The notes beneath the pieces are model-generated. The model saw nothing but the letters and a program-made list of their open reading frames with translations, was not told the DNA's origin and ran no database searches. Made by a program: the position numbers and the translations under genes. DNA of 42,781 nt from Methylovulum sp. (lineage in GTDB: Bacteria > Pseudomonadota > Gammaproteobacteria > Methylococcales > Methylomonadaceae), in contig JAURZI010000091.1 in the NCBI GenBank assembly GCA_030653435.1, positions 1 through 42,781 of the forward strand, written 5' to 3'. Shown here piece by piece: positions 16,601 through 26,238 of this stretch; position 1 is the first letter of the stretch; every line of letters starts with the position of its first letter.

Positions 16601-16778
16601 CGTGTGCCCAGACTTTAAATTCATTGGCTAATTGTTGCGACAGCCAGCGCTCCATGCCTTGGCTTTGAATCAGAAAGACTTCTTTTTCAAAAGGCGATGC
16701 TAGCGGCGCGTTATTGATGATGGCGCATAAGTGGGCAAGCAGATTTTCGGTCTTGTTCGAGCTGTGCAGGATGAACAT
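13632..16778 (-). CDS. recC: RecC subunit of exodeoxyribonuclease V
   Basis: This 1048-residue protein is RecC, which recognises Chi and splits the duplex in the RecBCD double-strand-break repair nuclease. The N-terminus has the family stretch LIQSQGMERWLSQQLA (about 38-53). The dead helicase-like domains follow, with FGLHTMPALFLRYLQGL and later the LTFCSMLPMRSIPFKVIALL / GMNDGEFPKIDR region around 600-640. The C-terminal RecB-like domain is also present. Length is a little under the roughly 1120 residues of E. coli. Unusually, no recB or recD lies beside it: a coiled-coil gene is downstream and an oppositely transcribed gene is upstream. Partners must be encoded elsewhere. Confidence 0.93.
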   Translation of the reverse strand: MFILHSSNKTENLLAHLCAIINNAPLASPFEKEVFLIQSQGMERWLSQQLANEFKVWAHADFLFPGKFFSSLAQKIDSRLSDAAFGRHLMQWRLEGLLRRLDGDVFKPLQHYLSGSNNSLKRYQLAQELSQLFDQYQIMRPDMLALWQQGQLLYQTDTERWQQALWLQVIAQTGSRHRGALWLDLITKFNNAPEGAFSKSLPERVSVFGLHTMPALFLRYLQGLSRHCQLHVYLLNPTQVFWADLETRRQRIKDGTSTAEAGGHPLLSSLGQQGREFQDMILEHDIAFELELDSFEAVDAHNVLQHLQNDILNNRLTGQRLAKDPSISLHACHSRLREVEVLKNQLLLALEQDPSLELRDIVVMAPDIQTYEPFISAVFDTIQHAVADRSIRLSNHALDAFIRFLSLSQSRFGWQTVLDLLEHAVVYPGFGLSETDLELIKYWVQDTHVRWGKSAQHKQDLGLPKWGENTWQAALDRLLMGYAVGKDDEFVDGVLPYPDIEGASASALGGLCEFVTLAFKADTDFKQPKKLKAWGARLFYYADQLLQAADTVERQQLNELLAELSAELSDVHNDPVDLQVIISWLEGAVAEQKSANGFLRGQLTFCSMLPMRSIPFKVIALLGMNDGEFPKIDRQPTFDLLSRHYRKGDRSRRTDDRYQFLEILLSARQRLIMTYIGQSQANNEKIPPSVIISELLEVLQDNYQLSGLTTYQPLQAFSPRYFDNSSELFSFSAADCETAKALSTPGEPQGYWWQGAIPEPDAETVIELSDFFRFFQHPQKYFMQRQLTIRFSGIEAAPEEREPFAISRLDGYSIYQEWIQDQLNGTRFPVEKIQAQGRWLTGVMGELEFNRRQRAIDEFVGCIQAKNIGHPVDDLLIDLNIGDYRLVGKLGHCYDKASLFYRYADLKGKDFIGAWLHHLIINRRQQQPTYLLAADEDLQFLPEDCRPDYLAEFIEIYRLGQTRPDAFFTEAALAYIRQAYKLEHGNRATKSALDAAKEQLLRAIEQPFEPELRRLYALTDLDLALAETFGQQCRALLQPIWDAAQRRA

Positions 16779-16841
16779 GGCATCTCGTTGAGGGGTTGGG
16801 CTTAGGCTGTAAACAGATCAGTATGATACAGGTTCTGCATG

Positions 16842-16847
16842 TATAAT
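16842..16847 (+). promoter_or_regulatory. Candidate -10 element for the spermidine-synthase-like/ygiQ pair
   Basis: A perfect TATAAT lies 33 bases before the ATG at 16880, in the 101-base gap divergent to recC. I do not find a good -35 at 16-18 bases, so it would need an activator or tolerate a weak -35. Confidence 0.4.
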
Positions 16848-16879
16848 AGCGGGTTACGTTTTGAAGCTGATAGTGTTTT

Positions 16880-17689
16880 ATGTACAGATATAATGGTGTG
16901 CTGGTTTATGAAAGCCATGATGATGATGGGATTTTAGAGATTGTCGAGCGAGATGGCGTCAGATCGTTGCATTTTGGCACGTTTCCCCGGCAAAGCAGCA
17001 TGTCGTTAAGCGAGCCTGACAAGCTGGAACTGGAGTATGTACGGGCCATGACCAGCTGGTTTCTGTTTAAGGATAACCTGGACGATGAGGCCTTGATTAT
17101 CGGTTTGGGCGGCGGCTCCCTTACCAAGCATTTACTTTATCATTTCCCCGATTGCCGCTTGAAAGTTATAGAATACCGGCATAGCGTCGTTAAAATCGCC
17201 CGCAGCCACTTTGGTTTGCCGCTGGATGCGCGTTTGAAAATCATTGTTGATGACGGTGGCACATATCTAAGGCAGCGTGCCGACACCAGCCAGGAACGCT
17301 ATAGCGTGTTGATTGTCGATGCCTTTGATCACGAAGGCATGGCGGAGTCTATTTGCAACAAGGATTTTTTTGACGCTTGTAAATCGGTCTTGAAAAACGA
17401 CGGTCTGTTAGTCATTAACTTGTGGGGCGGTACCGGCAATCCGTTGTTCCAGCAGGTTGCCTTATGGTTGGGGCAGGTTTTTGGCTGGAAAATTTTATTT
17501 CTGCCGGTCCAGGGCAGGGGTAATATCATCGGTTTGGCATTTAACCACGCCGTGCCCATTTACTCGATGAAGGCCTTAAGGGAGCATGCGCTGGCGCTTG
17601 AACAGCGTTTTGGCATCGAATTTACGACGTTTTTAAAAGATATTAAAAAACATAATTCCAGCACTATTAACCAATTGATAACTCCATGA
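16880..17689 (+). CDS. Spermidine-synthase-like SAM-binding protein
   Basis: This 269-residue protein has the Rossmann-type fold of the spermidine synthase family: an N-terminal beta domain (about 1-65), then [14 protein letters not shown] (about 72-85, the nucleotide-binding loop) and [13 protein letters not shown] (about 95-107). An IVDAF motif lies near 151-155 in place of the polyamine synthase D-x-x-D-P. The family's true enzymes use decarboxylated SAM and putrescine. The changed loop means the substrate could differ, so I do not give it the name speE. Its last four bases (ATGA) overlap the start of the radical SAM gene, indicating translational coupling. Confidence 0.82.
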   Translation: MYRYNGVLVYESHDDDGILEIVERDGVRSLHFGTFPRQSSMSLSEPDKLELEYVRAMTSWFLFKDNLDDEALIIGLGGGSLTKHLLYHFPDCRLKVIEYRHSVVKIARSHFGLPLDARLKIIVDDGGTYLRQRADTSQERYSVLIVDAFDHEGMAESICNKDFFDACKSVLKNDGLLVINLWGGTGNPLFQQVALWLGQVFGWKILFLPVQGRGNIIGLAFNHAVPIYSMKALREHALALEQRFGIEFTTFLKDIKKHNSSTINQLITP

Positions 17690-19836
17690 CGGCTACTGCT
17701 TTAGCTAATGTCCCAAACCTTTTCAGCTACCGAAAATACTGGGCGCAACGTTTTGGCGTCGCGCCGGAATTGCCGATGGGCCGTGAAGAAATGGATGCTT
17801 TAGGCTGGGATGCTTGTGATGTGATACTCGTCACCGGCGATGCGTATATCGACCACCCCAGCTTTGGCATGGCGTTGATCGGGCGTTTGCTGGAGGCGCA
17901 GGGCTTTAGGGTCGGCATCATCTCGCAACCGGACTGGACAAGTGTTAATGATTTTAAACAGCTGGGCCGTCCCAAACTGTTTTTCGGCGTGACCGGCGGC
18001 AATATGGATTCTATGGTCAACCGCTACACCTCCGACAAGAAAATCCGTTCCAACGATGCGTATACGCCCGATGGCGTGGCGGGTAAGCGCCCGGACCGCG
18101 CCGTTAATGTCTATTCGCACCGTTGCCGCGAGGCCTTTAAAGACGTGCCGGTGATTATCGGCGGCATAGAAGCCAGTCTGCGGCGCATTGCCCATTACGA
18201 TTACTGGTCGGATACCGTGCGTAAGTCCGTGTTATTGGATGCCAAAGCCGATTTGCTGGTTTATGGCAATGCCGAGCGGCAAATCGTCGAAATCGCCCAC
18301 CGTCTGGCGAATGGCGAGCACATTAGTGGTGTGACCGGCATACGCGGTACCGTGCATTTCGTTAAGGAGATACCCAAAGGTTTTACGGTTAAAGATTCCA
18401 CCGAAATAGACAAACCCGGCGCGTTGTCGCCGGTTGTCAATCCGTACCAGGAAGAGCCCGCTTGCGAATTAAAACCCGCCGACACCAACGAAAAGGTCGT
18501 CCATTTTGATAAATTAGCGTTGCGTAGCCAGCGGGCAAACACCGTGCTGCGTTTGCCTGCTTATGAGGCGGTTAAGGATGACCCCATTCTCTATGCCCAT
18601 GCCTCGCGTGTGATGCATGCCGAAACCAATCCCGGCAATGCCAGGCCGTTGATACAACAGCACGGCAACCGGCAGGTGTGGATTAATCCGCCGCCGATTC
18701 CGCTGACCACGAAAGAAATGGACGGCGTGTTCGACCTGCCGTATTCGCGTTTGCCGCACAAAGCCTACGGTAGCGCGAATGTGCCGGCGTTTGAAATGAT
18801 CCAGCATTCGGTCAACATCATGCGCGGTTGTTTCGGCGGTTGCACATTTTGTTCGATCACCGAGCACGAAGGCCGCATTATCCAAAGCCGTTCCGAAGAT
18901 TCCATCATCCGCGAAATCGAAGCGATACGCGATACTTCGCCGAAATTCACGGGCCATATTTCCGACTTGGGCGGTCCTACTGCCAATATGTACCGGTTGG
19001 CCTGTAAAGACGAAAAAATCGAAGCGGCTTGCCGCAAGCCGTCTTGCGTGTATCCCGGCATATGCCCAAACCTGAATACCGACCACAGCCATTTAATTAA
19101 GCTGTACCGCCGCGCCCGCGCCTTGCCCGGCATCAAGAAAATCTTTATCGCCTCCGGTTTGCGATACGATCTAGCGGTGGAATCGCCGGAATATGTTAAG
19201 GAACTGGTCACGCACCATGTCGGCGGTTATCTGAAAATCGCGCCGGAACATACCGAGCAAGGGCCGTTGTCGAAAATGATGAAGCCGGGCATGGGTACCT
19301 ATGACCGCTTTAAGGCCATGTTTGATCAGTATTCCAAAGAGGCGGGCAAAGAACAGTATTTGATACCGTATTTTATCGCGGCGCACCCCGGCACTAGCGA
19401 TAACGATATGTTGAACTTGGCGGTTTGGCTGAAGCGCAACGGCTTCAGGGCCGATCAGGTACAGGCGTTTTTACCGTCGCCTATGGCAATCGCCACTGCG
19501 ATGTACCATTCCGGTAAAGACACGCTACATAAAGTCAGCCGTAAAGCCGATGACATCTATATCCCGAAAAGCGTCAAACAACGCCGACTGCACAAGGCAT
19601 TTTTGCGCTATCACGACCCGAAGAACTGGCCATTATTGCGCGAGGCTTTAAAAGATATGGGCAGGGCGGATTTGATCGGCAACGGCAAGCAGCATTTGGT
19701 GCCTTCGTTTCAGCCTAAAGGGACTGTGCCTGTTTTAAACAAGGCGCAGGTTTTTAAGACTAAATATACGGGACTGGATATGCCGAAGGCCGGGAAGGGT
19801 AAGGCTTATGCCGGGAAAAGAAACAAAAGCCGGTAA
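17686..19836 (+). CDS. YgiQ-family radical SAM protein
   Basis: This 716-residue protein belongs to the YgiQ/UPF0313 family. It has an N-terminal YgiQ domain (about 15-330), then the radical SAM cluster motif C382-x3-C386-x2-C389 in [13 protein letters not shown]. The SAM-binding barrel (about 375-600) includes [13 protein letters not shown] and [20 protein letters not shown]. The C-terminal basic tail ([12 protein letters not shown]) could contact nucleic acid. The reaction is not established for the family. The four-base overlap with the spermidine-synthase-like gene suggests the two act in one pathway here, but the sequence does not say which. Confidence 0.9.
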   Translation: MTATALANVPNLFSYRKYWAQRFGVAPELPMGREEMDALGWDACDVILVTGDAYIDHPSFGMALIGRLLEAQGFRVGIISQPDWTSVNDFKQLGRPKLFFGVTGGNMDSMVNRYTSDKKIRSNDAYTPDGVAGKRPDRAVNVYSHRCREAFKDVPVIIGGIEASLRRIAHYDYWSDTVRKSVLLDAKADLLVYGNAERQIVEIAHRLANGEHISGVTGIRGTVHFVKEIPKGFTVKDSTEIDKPGALSPVVNPYQEEPACELKPADTNEKVVHFDKLALRSQRANTVLRLPAYEAVKDDPILYAHASRVMHAETNPGNARPLIQQHGNRQVWINPPPIPLTTKEMDGVFDLPYSRLPHKAYGSANVPAFEMIQHSVNIMRGCFGGCTFCSITEHEGRIIQSRSEDSIIREIEAIRDTSPKFTGHISDLGGPTANMYRLACKDEKIEAACRKPSCVYPGICPNLNTDHSHLIKLYRRARALPGIKKIFIASGLRYDLAVESPEYVKELVTHHVGGYLKIAPEHTEQGPLSKMMKPGMGTYDRFKAMFDQYSKEAGKEQYLIPYFIAAHPGTSDNDMLNLAVWLKRNGFRADQVQAFLPSPMAIATAMYHSGKDTLHKVSRKADDIYIPKSVKQRRLHKAFLRYHDPKNWPLLREALKDMGRADLIGNGKQHLVPSFQPKGTVPVLNKAQVFKTKYTGLDMPKAGKGKAYAGKRNKSR

Positions 19837-19991
19837 TATCCGTGTACCGAAGGCTGTAAGTTTATCGTATGGAGAAGGCAAATATCGCGCAGTCATTGCG
19901 CTGCGGGCCTTATAAGGTCATGTAGTTTCTGCCCATTTACACATTCAGTCGGTAAAATACCCCAACTCTGACACCATTAACGGGCTTAACG

Positions 19992-20489
19992 ATGAAAAAA
20001 ATTAAAGTGCTATTTGTCTGCATGGGTAATATCTGCCGTTCGCCGACGGCGGAAGGCGTTTTTGCAAAACTGATTAAAGACCGGCAGTTAGAAACCCAAT
20101 TTACTATCGATTCAGCGGGTACGCATGCTTATCATGTCGGCGATGCGCCTGATCTGCGCGCGCAAAAGGCTGCGCGTGAGCGTGGTATTGAATTGGCGCA
20201 TCTTCGAGCCAGAAAAGTCACGCACGGCGATTTTGAGGATTTCGATTTTATTTTGGCGATGGACGGCGAGAATTACTCAATCCTTAGTCAAGCCTGTCCA
20301 GATGTCCATAAAGATAAAGTCCGTTATTTCCTTGATTACGCGCCGCATTTGAATGTGCGCGAAGTGCCCGATCCTTATTATGGCGGCAATCATGGCTTTG
20401 AGCGTGTGCTGGACTTGATAGAGGAAGCCTCGGCCGGGTTTTTAAATACCTTGCAGGATCATGGGCACATAATCGCAGCAGATCAATAA
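19992..20489 (+). CDS. Low-molecular-weight protein tyrosine phosphatase
   Basis: This 165-residue cytoplasmic phosphatase has the P-loop C10-M-G-N-I-C-R16-S right after the first strand (VLFVC) and the general-acid motif D127-P-Y-Y-G-G. Both are diagnostic of the LMW-PTPase family. Bacterial members dephosphorylate tyrosine kinases of capsule export or other phosphoproteins. No polysaccharide kinase is next to it, so it may be of the housekeeping type. It is 155 bases after the radical SAM gene and 16 bases before the hydrolase gene, with which it is probably co-transcribed. Confidence 0.93.
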   Translation: MKKIKVLFVCMGNICRSPTAEGVFAKLIKDRQLETQFTIDSAGTHAYHVGDAPDLRAQKAARERGIELAHLRARKVTHGDFEDFDFILAMDGENYSILSQACPDVHKDKVRYFLDYAPHLNVREVPDPYYGGNHGFERVLDLIEEASAGFLNTLQDHGHIIAADQ

Positions 20490-20505
20490 TATTGAGGTTA
20501 ACACT

Positions 20506-21225
20506 ATGGCAATAGTATCAAATACAGTCGCTTATCTTGATGGCGATGTCGTGCTGGAGGCGTTTTTTGCCTTTGATGACGAGTCCTCCGCACGGCGACC
20601 GGCGGTTTTAATTAACCACGCCTGGGGCGGGCGCGATGCGTTTGTTGCAGAAAAAGCCAAGCAACTTGCCGCATTGGGTTATGTCGGTTTTGCGCTGGAT
20701 ATCTATGGTAAAGGTATCCAGGGTTCAACGCCTGAAGAAAATGCCGGGCTTATGCAGCCGTTTATGGCGGACAGGGCAATGTTGCAACAGCGCGTAACGG
20801 CGGCTTTATCAGCCGTGAAATTGCTGCCCTGGGTCGATGACAGCAAAATTGCCGCGATAGGCTTTTGTTTCGGCGGCCTGTGCGTGTTGGATTTGGCCAG
20901 AACGGGCGCAGATATTCGCGGCGTGGTCAGTTTTCACGGGCTATTAAACGCACCGGATAATCTCAAAAACCCAGCGATAAAAGCAAAGGTGCTGGCTATG
21001 CACGGTCATGACGATCCTATGGTGCCTGTCCAGCAAGTCATCGCCTTTGAACAGGAAATGACGCAAGCCGGTGCGGATTGGCAGTTCCTCAGCTTTGGGC
21101 ATACGATGCATGCGTTTACCAATCCCGTAGCCAATAATCCTGCCTTCGGGACGGTTTACCAAGCCGATGCCGACCGGCGTTCCTGGTTGGCGATGAAAAA
21201 CTTTCTTGCCGAAGTTTTTGTTTGA
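20506..21225 (+). CDS. Dienelactone hydrolase-family alpha/beta hydrolase
   Basis: This 239-residue alpha/beta hydrolase has the family nucleophile Cys121 in G-F-C-F-G-G-L, the aspartate in HGHDDPMVP (about 166-174) and the histidine in GHTMHAF (about 198-204). The oxyanion loop is in NHAWGG. The Cys-Asp-His triad is that of dienelactone hydrolases, but most family members outside chloroaromatic pathways have unknown substrates. No aromatic-degradation gene is nearby, so a general esterase or detoxifying role is more likely. TTGAGG stands a little before the ATG and the gap to the phosphatase gene is only 16 bases. Confidence 0.9.
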   Translation: MAIVSNTVAYLDGDVVLEAFFAFDDESSARRPAVLINHAWGGRDAFVAEKAKQLAALGYVGFALDIYGKGIQGSTPEENAGLMQPFMADRAMLQQRVTAALSAVKLLPWVDDSKIAAIGFCFGGLCVLDLARTGADIRGVVSFHGLLNAPDNLKNPAIKAKVLAMHGHDDPMVPVQQVIAFEQEMTQAGADWQFLSFGHTMHAFTNPVANNPAFGTVYQADADRRSWLAMKNFLAEVFV

Positions 21226-21278
21226 TTTAAAGCCGCGTTATTTTAACGCAGCAACATTTTCGACGCGCTTTTGACGTG

Positions 21279-21287
21279 TGCTATAAT
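21279..21287 (+). promoter_or_regulatory. Extended -10 promoter upstream of gyrA
   Basis: TGCTATAAT is a perfect extended -10 (TGn plus TATAAT), about 125 bases before the gyrA ATG. The -35 region is poor, as extended -10 promoters allow. A small stem (GCGTTA 21235-21240 / TAACGC 21244-21249) between the hydrolase stop and this promoter may partly end the upstream transcript. Confidence 0.6.
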
Positions 21288-21411
21288 GCACGGCTACTCA
21301 CGCCGTGCAGAAGCGCTGGGCAACAAGGATGTTTGCGTATTTAATTTTAAGAAAGCTGCCAAGAAATCATGTCGATGGCTTATGATCGGCACACTGTTTA
21401 TATAGGGATCA

Positions 21412-24048
21412 ATGTCAAACTTCGCTAAAGAAATCATTTCTGTTAATCTCGAAGATGAGATGAAACAGTCCTACCTCGATTATGCCATGAGCGTTATCGT
21501 GGGTCGGGCGCTTCCAGATGTCAGGGACGGCCTAAAGCCGGTGCATCGTCGTGTGTTGTATGCGATGAGTGAATTAGGCAATGACTGGAACAAGCCTTAT
21601 AAAAAATCGGCGCGTATCGTCGGTGATGTTATCGGTAAATACCATCCGCATGGTGACACGGCTGTCTACGATACCATGGTGCGGATGGCCCAGCCTTTTT
21701 CCTTACGCTATATGCTGATAGACGGGCAGGGCAACTTCGGTTCGGTAGATGGCGATCCGCCTGCTGCCATGCGTTACACCGAAGTGCGTATGGCGAAAAT
21801 CGCCCACGAATTGCTGGCTGATCTGGATAAAGAAACTGTCAACTTTATTCCCAACTACGACGAATCCGAGGTTCAGCCCGAAGTCTTGCCGACCCGCTTG
21901 CCGAATTTACTGGTGAATGGTTCATCAGGTATTGCCGTGGGCATGGCGACCAACATACCCCCGCATAATTTGTCCGAGGTGGTCAGCGCTTGTTTGGCAC
22001 TCATTGATAACCCTGAAACCACTATTCTGGATTTGATGGGCCATATCCCCGGACCTGATTTTCCGACGGCAGCGTCTATTAATGGTGCGTCGGGTATTTA
22101 CAGCGCTTATACGACCGGACGAGGCAAAATCTATTTACGTGCGCGATGCCATTTTGAAGATATAGGCGATAGCAGCCGACAAGCGATCATTACGACCGAA
22201 CTGCCTTATCAAGTCAATAAGGCGCGCTTGCTGGAGAAAATTGCCGAGCTGGTTAAGGAAGGCAAGCTTGAAGGCATTTCCGGTTTACGTGATGAATCGG
22301 ACAAGGATGGCATGCGTATGGTCATCGAATTGCGCCGTGGCGAAGTGCCGGAAGTGGTGCTGAACAACCTGTACAAGCAAACGCAATTCCAGACGGTTTT
22401 CGGCATTAACATGGTGGCTTTGCTGGATGGTCGTCCGCATTGCATGAACCTTAAAGAGATCCTTTGCGCCTTTATCGACCATCGGCGCGAGATTGTTACG
22501 CGCCGGACGATTTATCTGTTACGCAAGGCGCGGGAACGGGCGCATGTGTTGGAAGGGCTTGCGGTAGCCTTGGCAAATATTGATGACATGATCGAATTGA
22601 TCAAGACCTCAACAAACAGGGATGAAGCCAAAGAGGGCTTGTTGGCTAGATCTTGGGAAGCAGGTTTGGTGGCCGCGTTGCTGGATAGGGCCGATGCCGA
22701 CCGTTCACGCCCTGATGACCTGGAGCCAGTGTACGGCCTGCATGGCGGCGTTTACCGGCTCTCGGAAGTCCAGGCGCAAGCGATACTGGATCTACGCCTG
22801 CATCGTTTGACGGGGCTTGAGCAGGGCAAGATCGTCGATGAATATAAAGAACTGCTGGTACAAATTGATGGCTATCTGTTTATTCTCGGCAGCGACAGCC
22901 GTTTGATGGAAATCATCAGGGAAGAATTGGTCGCGATCAAAGAGCAGTATTCAGATCCTCGCCGCACCGAAATCATGCAGAACCAGTTGGACTTGTCCGA
23001 CGGTGACCTGATTACCGTGGAGGATATGGTGGTCACGATGTCCCACGAAGGTTATGTCAAGTCCCAGCCTTTAAGCGATTACAAATCCCAGCGCCGGGGT
23101 GGTCGTGGTAAATCGGCGACCGCCACCAAAGAGCTCGATTATGTTGATAAGCTGATCGTCGCCAACACCCACGACACCATTTTGTGTTTCTCATCCTTAG
23201 GCAAAGTGTACTGGCTTAAAGTTTACCAATTGCCGGTTGCCAGTCGAGCGGCCAGAGGCAAGCCGTTTGTCAACCTGCTGCCTTTGGAACAGGGCGAAAA
23301 AATCAACGCCTTACTGCCAATTCAGGAATTTACCGATAACAAGTTTATTTTCATGGCGACTTCGGCAGGCACGGTCAAGAAAACGCCGTTAAACGAGTTT
23401 GAACGCCAGCGCACTACCGGCAAAGTCGCGATAGACTTGCGCGAAGACGATACCCTGGTCGGTGTGGCGATCACCGATGGCCAACAAAATATCATGCTGT
23501 TCAGCAGCGACGGCAAGACTATTTGTTTTAATGAAGCGGATGTGCGCTCTATGGGGCGGACGGCGTCGGGTGTGCGCGGCATGCGTTTGCAAGGGGGACA
23601 GAAAGTCATTTCGCTGATTATTGCCTCGGAAGGTACGGTATTGAATATAACCGAAAACGGTTACGGCAAGCGTACCCTAGTGGAAAAATTCAACTGTCAG
23701 ACCCGTGGCGGCCAAGGCGTCATCGCCATGCAGGCGTCTGAGCGCAACGGCAAAGTGGTTGGTGCGCTGCTGGTCAATGACAATGATGAACTGATGATTA
23801 TCACCGACGGCGGCACCTTGGTCCGTACCCGTGTGGCGGAAATATCGGTGGTCGGCAGGAATACGCAAGGCGTGACGATTATCCGTTTGGACAAAAAAGA
23901 AAAGGTTATCGGCGTGGATCGCATTGAAGGTTTGGCCGGCGAAGAGGATAGCGGTAACGAAGACGATGATTTAAGCGGCGAAGATGATGGCAATATCGGA
24001 ACCGACCCGTTAACAGGCGACGATAATGAGCAGCCCTTAGGAGAATAA
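21412..24048 (+). CDS. gyrA: DNA gyrase subunit A
   Basis: This 878-residue subunit breaks and rejoins DNA in the gyrase A2B2 complex that introduces negative supercoils. The active-site tyrosine is Y122 in A-A-M-R-Y-T-E. The quinolone-determining region reads G-D-T83-A-V-Y-D87; position 83 is Thr where E. coli has Ser. The C-terminal pinwheel domain starts with the GyrA box QRRGGRGK (about 560) and the protein ends in a long Asp/Glu-rich tail. The stop codon overlaps the serC start by one base. It heads the gyrA-serC-pheA-hisC-tyrA/aroA-cmk-rpsA-ihfB block. Confidence 0.98.
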   Translation: MSNFAKEIISVNLEDEMKQSYLDYAMSVIVGRALPDVRDGLKPVHRRVLYAMSELGNDWNKPYKKSARIVGDVIGKYHPHGDTAVYDTMVRMAQPFSLRYMLIDGQGNFGSVDGDPPAAMRYTEVRMAKIAHELLADLDKETVNFIPNYDESEVQPEVLPTRLPNLLVNGSSGIAVGMATNIPPHNLSEVVSACLALIDNPETTILDLMGHIPGPDFPTAASINGASGIYSAYTTGRGKIYLRARCHFEDIGDSSRQAIITTELPYQVNKARLLEKIAELVKEGKLEGISGLRDESDKDGMRMVIELRRGEVPEVVLNNLYKQTQFQTVFGINMVALLDGRPHCMNLKEILCAFIDHRREIVTRRTIYLLRKARERAHVLEGLAVALANIDDMIELIKTSTNRDEAKEGLLARSWEAGLVAALLDRADADRSRPDDLEPVYGLHGGVYRLSEVQAQAILDLRLHRLTGLEQGKIVDEYKELLVQIDGYLFILGSDSRLMEIIREELVAIKEQYSDPRRTEIMQNQLDLSDGDLITVEDMVVTMSHEGYVKSQPLSDYKSQRRGGRGKSATATKELDYVDKLIVANTHDTILCFSSLGKVYWLKVYQLPVASRAARGKPFVNLLPLEQGEKINALLPIQEFTDNKFIFMATSAGTVKKTPLNEFERQRTTGKVAIDLREDDTLVGVAITDGQQNIMLFSSDGKTICFNEADVRSMGRTASGVRGMRLQGGQKVISLIIASEGTVLNITENGYGKRTLVEKFNCQTRGGQGVIAMQASERNGKVVGALLVNDNDELMIITDGGTLVRTRVAEISVVGRNTQGVTIIRLDKKEKVIGVDRIEGLAGEEDSGNEDDDLSGEDDGNIGTDPLTGDDNEQPLGE

Positions 24049-25130
24049 TGATGTCCAGAATATACAATTTCAGCGCCGGCCCTTCCACCTTACCTGAGTC
24101 CGTATTATTGCAAGCAAGGGAGGATATGCTGGAATGGCGTGACAGCGGCATGTCGGTGATGGAAATGAGCCACAGAGGCAAACATTTTGCGATCATTGCC
24201 GAAGCGTTGGAAAACGATTTACGAGAGTTGCTGGCGATCCCGGCTAACTATAAGGTGCTGTTTTTGCAAGGCGGCGCGTCGGCGCAGTTTTCGTTTATTC
24301 CGCAAAACTTATTGGCCGGCAAAACCAAAGCCTGTTACTTGAAAACCGGCGCTTGGTCGGAAAAAGCCGTCAGCGATGCAAAAAATTATTGCGATGTTGT
24401 CATTACGGCCAGTTCTGAGGCAGAAAAATACACGCATATTCCTGTCGAATCAGATTGGCTCATAGACACCAGTGCGGCGTATTTACATTACACGTCTAAC
24501 GAAACCATACACGGTGTAGAATTTACCGGTGTCCCCGATAGCAAAGGCTTACCGTTGGTGTCGGATATGTCCTCGAATATCCTCTCGCGGCCGGTTGATG
24601 TCAGCGAATACGGCTTGATTTATGCCGGGACCCAAAAAAATATGGGTCCGTCCGGTGTCACCATCGTCATCGTCAGAGATGATTTGATCGGGCGCGCACC
24701 TAAAACCACGCCACCGGTATTCAATTACGCCGAGCAAGCCAAAAACCAGTCTATGCTCAATACCCCGGCAACTTATAACTGGTATCTGGTTGGCCTGGTT
24801 TTGCAATGGCTAAAAGAGCAGGGCGGTGTTGCCGCGATTGAGCAACGCAATATCGCTAAAGCGGCGAAGCTGTATCAGGCCATTGATAAATCGGCGCTGT
24901 ATAAGAATCCGGTGTCCGTACCTTATCGGTCGCGCATGAATGTGCCTTTTATTTTGGCGGATGAAAGCCTGGACAAAGCATTTCTGGCTGCTGCCGAAGC
25001 CCAAGGATTGTATGAATTGAAAGGCCATCGTTCGGTTGGCGGCATGCGTGCCAGCATTTATAACGCGATGCCGGAAGCGGGCGTCGATGCGTTGCTTGCT
25101 TTTATGGCTGAATTTGAACGCACGCATTAA
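24048..25130 (+). CDS. serC: Phosphoserine aminotransferase
   Basis: This 360-residue PLP enzyme converts 3-phosphohydroxypyruvate to phosphoserine (serine synthesis) and serves the equivalent step for pyridoxal phosphate synthesis. The opening YNFSAGPSTLPESVL and the GGASAQFSFIP loop are typical. The PLP lysine is K197 in IYAGTQKNMGPSG. Two adjacent ATG codons (24048 and 24051) are possible starts; the first overlaps the gyrA stop. The ribosome site is AGGAG in the last gyrA codons. Its place between gyrA and pheA is as in Pseudomonas. Confidence 0.97.
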   Translation: MMSRIYNFSAGPSTLPESVLLQAREDMLEWRDSGMSVMEMSHRGKHFAIIAEALENDLRELLAIPANYKVLFLQGGASAQFSFIPQNLLAGKTKACYLKTGAWSEKAVSDAKNYCDVVITASSEAEKYTHIPVESDWLIDTSAAYLHYTSNETIHGVEFTGVPDSKGLPLVSDMSSNILSRPVDVSEYGLIYAGTQKNMGPSGVTIVIVRDDLIGRAPKTTPPVFNYAEQAKNQSMLNTPATYNWYLVGLVLQWLKEQGGVAAIEQRNIAKAAKLYQAIDKSALYKNPVSVPYRSRMNVPFILADESLDKAFLAAAEAQGLYELKGHRSVGGMRASIYNAMPEAGVDALLAFMAEFERTH

Positions 25131-25151
25131 TATCCTTAAGGGCTCGCCGCG

Positions 25152-26237
25152 ATGACTGCTATTACCCCGCTTGCTGAATTAAGGGAAAAAATTGATGCGC
25201 TAGACGCGCAGATTTTGCAGTTGCTTAACCAGCGGGCAACTTGTGCGCTGGATGTTGCCAGAACCAAGGTCGCCCAAGGCGAGCAAGGCACGTTTTACCG
25301 CCCCGACAGGGAATCGCTAGTATTGCGGCGTATTCAGGAATTAAATCGGGGTCCGTTGCCGGACGATACGGCGATACGTTTTTTCAGGGAAATCATGTCG
25401 GCTTGCCTAGCTTTGGAAAAACCGCTGGAAGTGGCTTTTTTAGGGCCGGAAGGCACGTTTACCCAGCAAGCGGCGTTTAAGCATTTTGGACATGCCGTCC
25501 AAACGGTTCCGGTCGCAACCATTAACGAGATTTTTAATGCGGTAGAAACTTGCTTATGCCAGTTTGGTGTCGTGCCCGTAGAAAATTCAACCGAAGGCGT
25601 CATCAGCCATACACTGGACAGGTTATTGATTTCACCGTTAAAAATCTGTGGTGAAGTAGAAATCAGGGTGCATCAAAATTTGATGAGTCTGGCAGAGCGC
25701 CTGTCTGACATTACCGCCGTGTATTCGCATCAGCAATCGTTGGCGCAGTGCCGACAATGGCTGGACAAGCATGTCCCGCAAGCCCAGCGCATTGCCGTGA
25801 GCAGTAATGCTGAAGCGGCGCGGTTGGCGGCAGCAGACCCACAACTCGCTGCGATTGCCGGTATTGCTGCCGCTGAGGTGTATCAGTTGCCGGTCATTGA
25901 GAAAAATATCGAAGATGTCGCCAATAACACCACGCGCTTTATTATTATCGGCCAGCAAATATCGGCATCCACAGGCAAAGACAAAACTTCACTGGTGGTG
26001 TCTACCGGCAATAAACCGGGTGCTTTGCACAGGACACTGGAACCATTCGCCACGTTCGACGTGGATATGGTCAATATCGAATCCAGGCCTTCGCACCAGG
26101 GCTTATGGGATTATGTGTTTTTTATTGATATTCAGGGGCACGCCGACGACAACCATGTGGCCCAGGCTTTAGAATCCTTGCAGGATAAGGTCAATATGCT
26201 GAAAATTTTAGGTTCTTATCCTAAAGCAGTGTTTTGA
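25152..26237 (+). CDS. pheA: Bifunctional chorismate mutase / prephenate dehydratase (P-protein)
   Basis: This 361-residue bifunctional enzyme makes phenylpyruvate from chorismate. An AroQ-type mutase domain occupies about 8-90 (LREKIDALDAQILQLLNQRA). The dehydratase domain follows (AFLGPEGTFTQQAA at about 95, VPVENSTEGVI, and NNTTRFIIIG near 258), and a C-terminal ACT regulatory domain (about 277-361; GALHRTLEPFA, ESRP) implies feedback control by phenylalanine. A single base separates its stop from the inserted Uma2-like gene, where hisC would be expected. Confidence 0.97.
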   Translation: MTAITPLAELREKIDALDAQILQLLNQRATCALDVARTKVAQGEQGTFYRPDRESLVLRRIQELNRGPLPDDTAIRFFREIMSACLALEKPLEVAFLGPEGTFTQQAAFKHFGHAVQTVPVATINEIFNAVETCLCQFGVVPVENSTEGVISHTLDRLLISPLKICGEVEIRVHQNLMSLAERLSDITAVYSHQQSLAQCRQWLDKHVPQAQRIAVSSNAEAARLAAADPQLAAIAGIAAAEVYQLPVIEKNIEDVANNTTRFIIIGQQISASTGKDKTSLVVSTGNKPGALHRTLEPFATFDVDMVNIESRPSHQGLWDYVFFIDIQGHADDNHVAQALESLQDKVNMLKILGSYPKAVF

Positions 26238-26238
26238 T

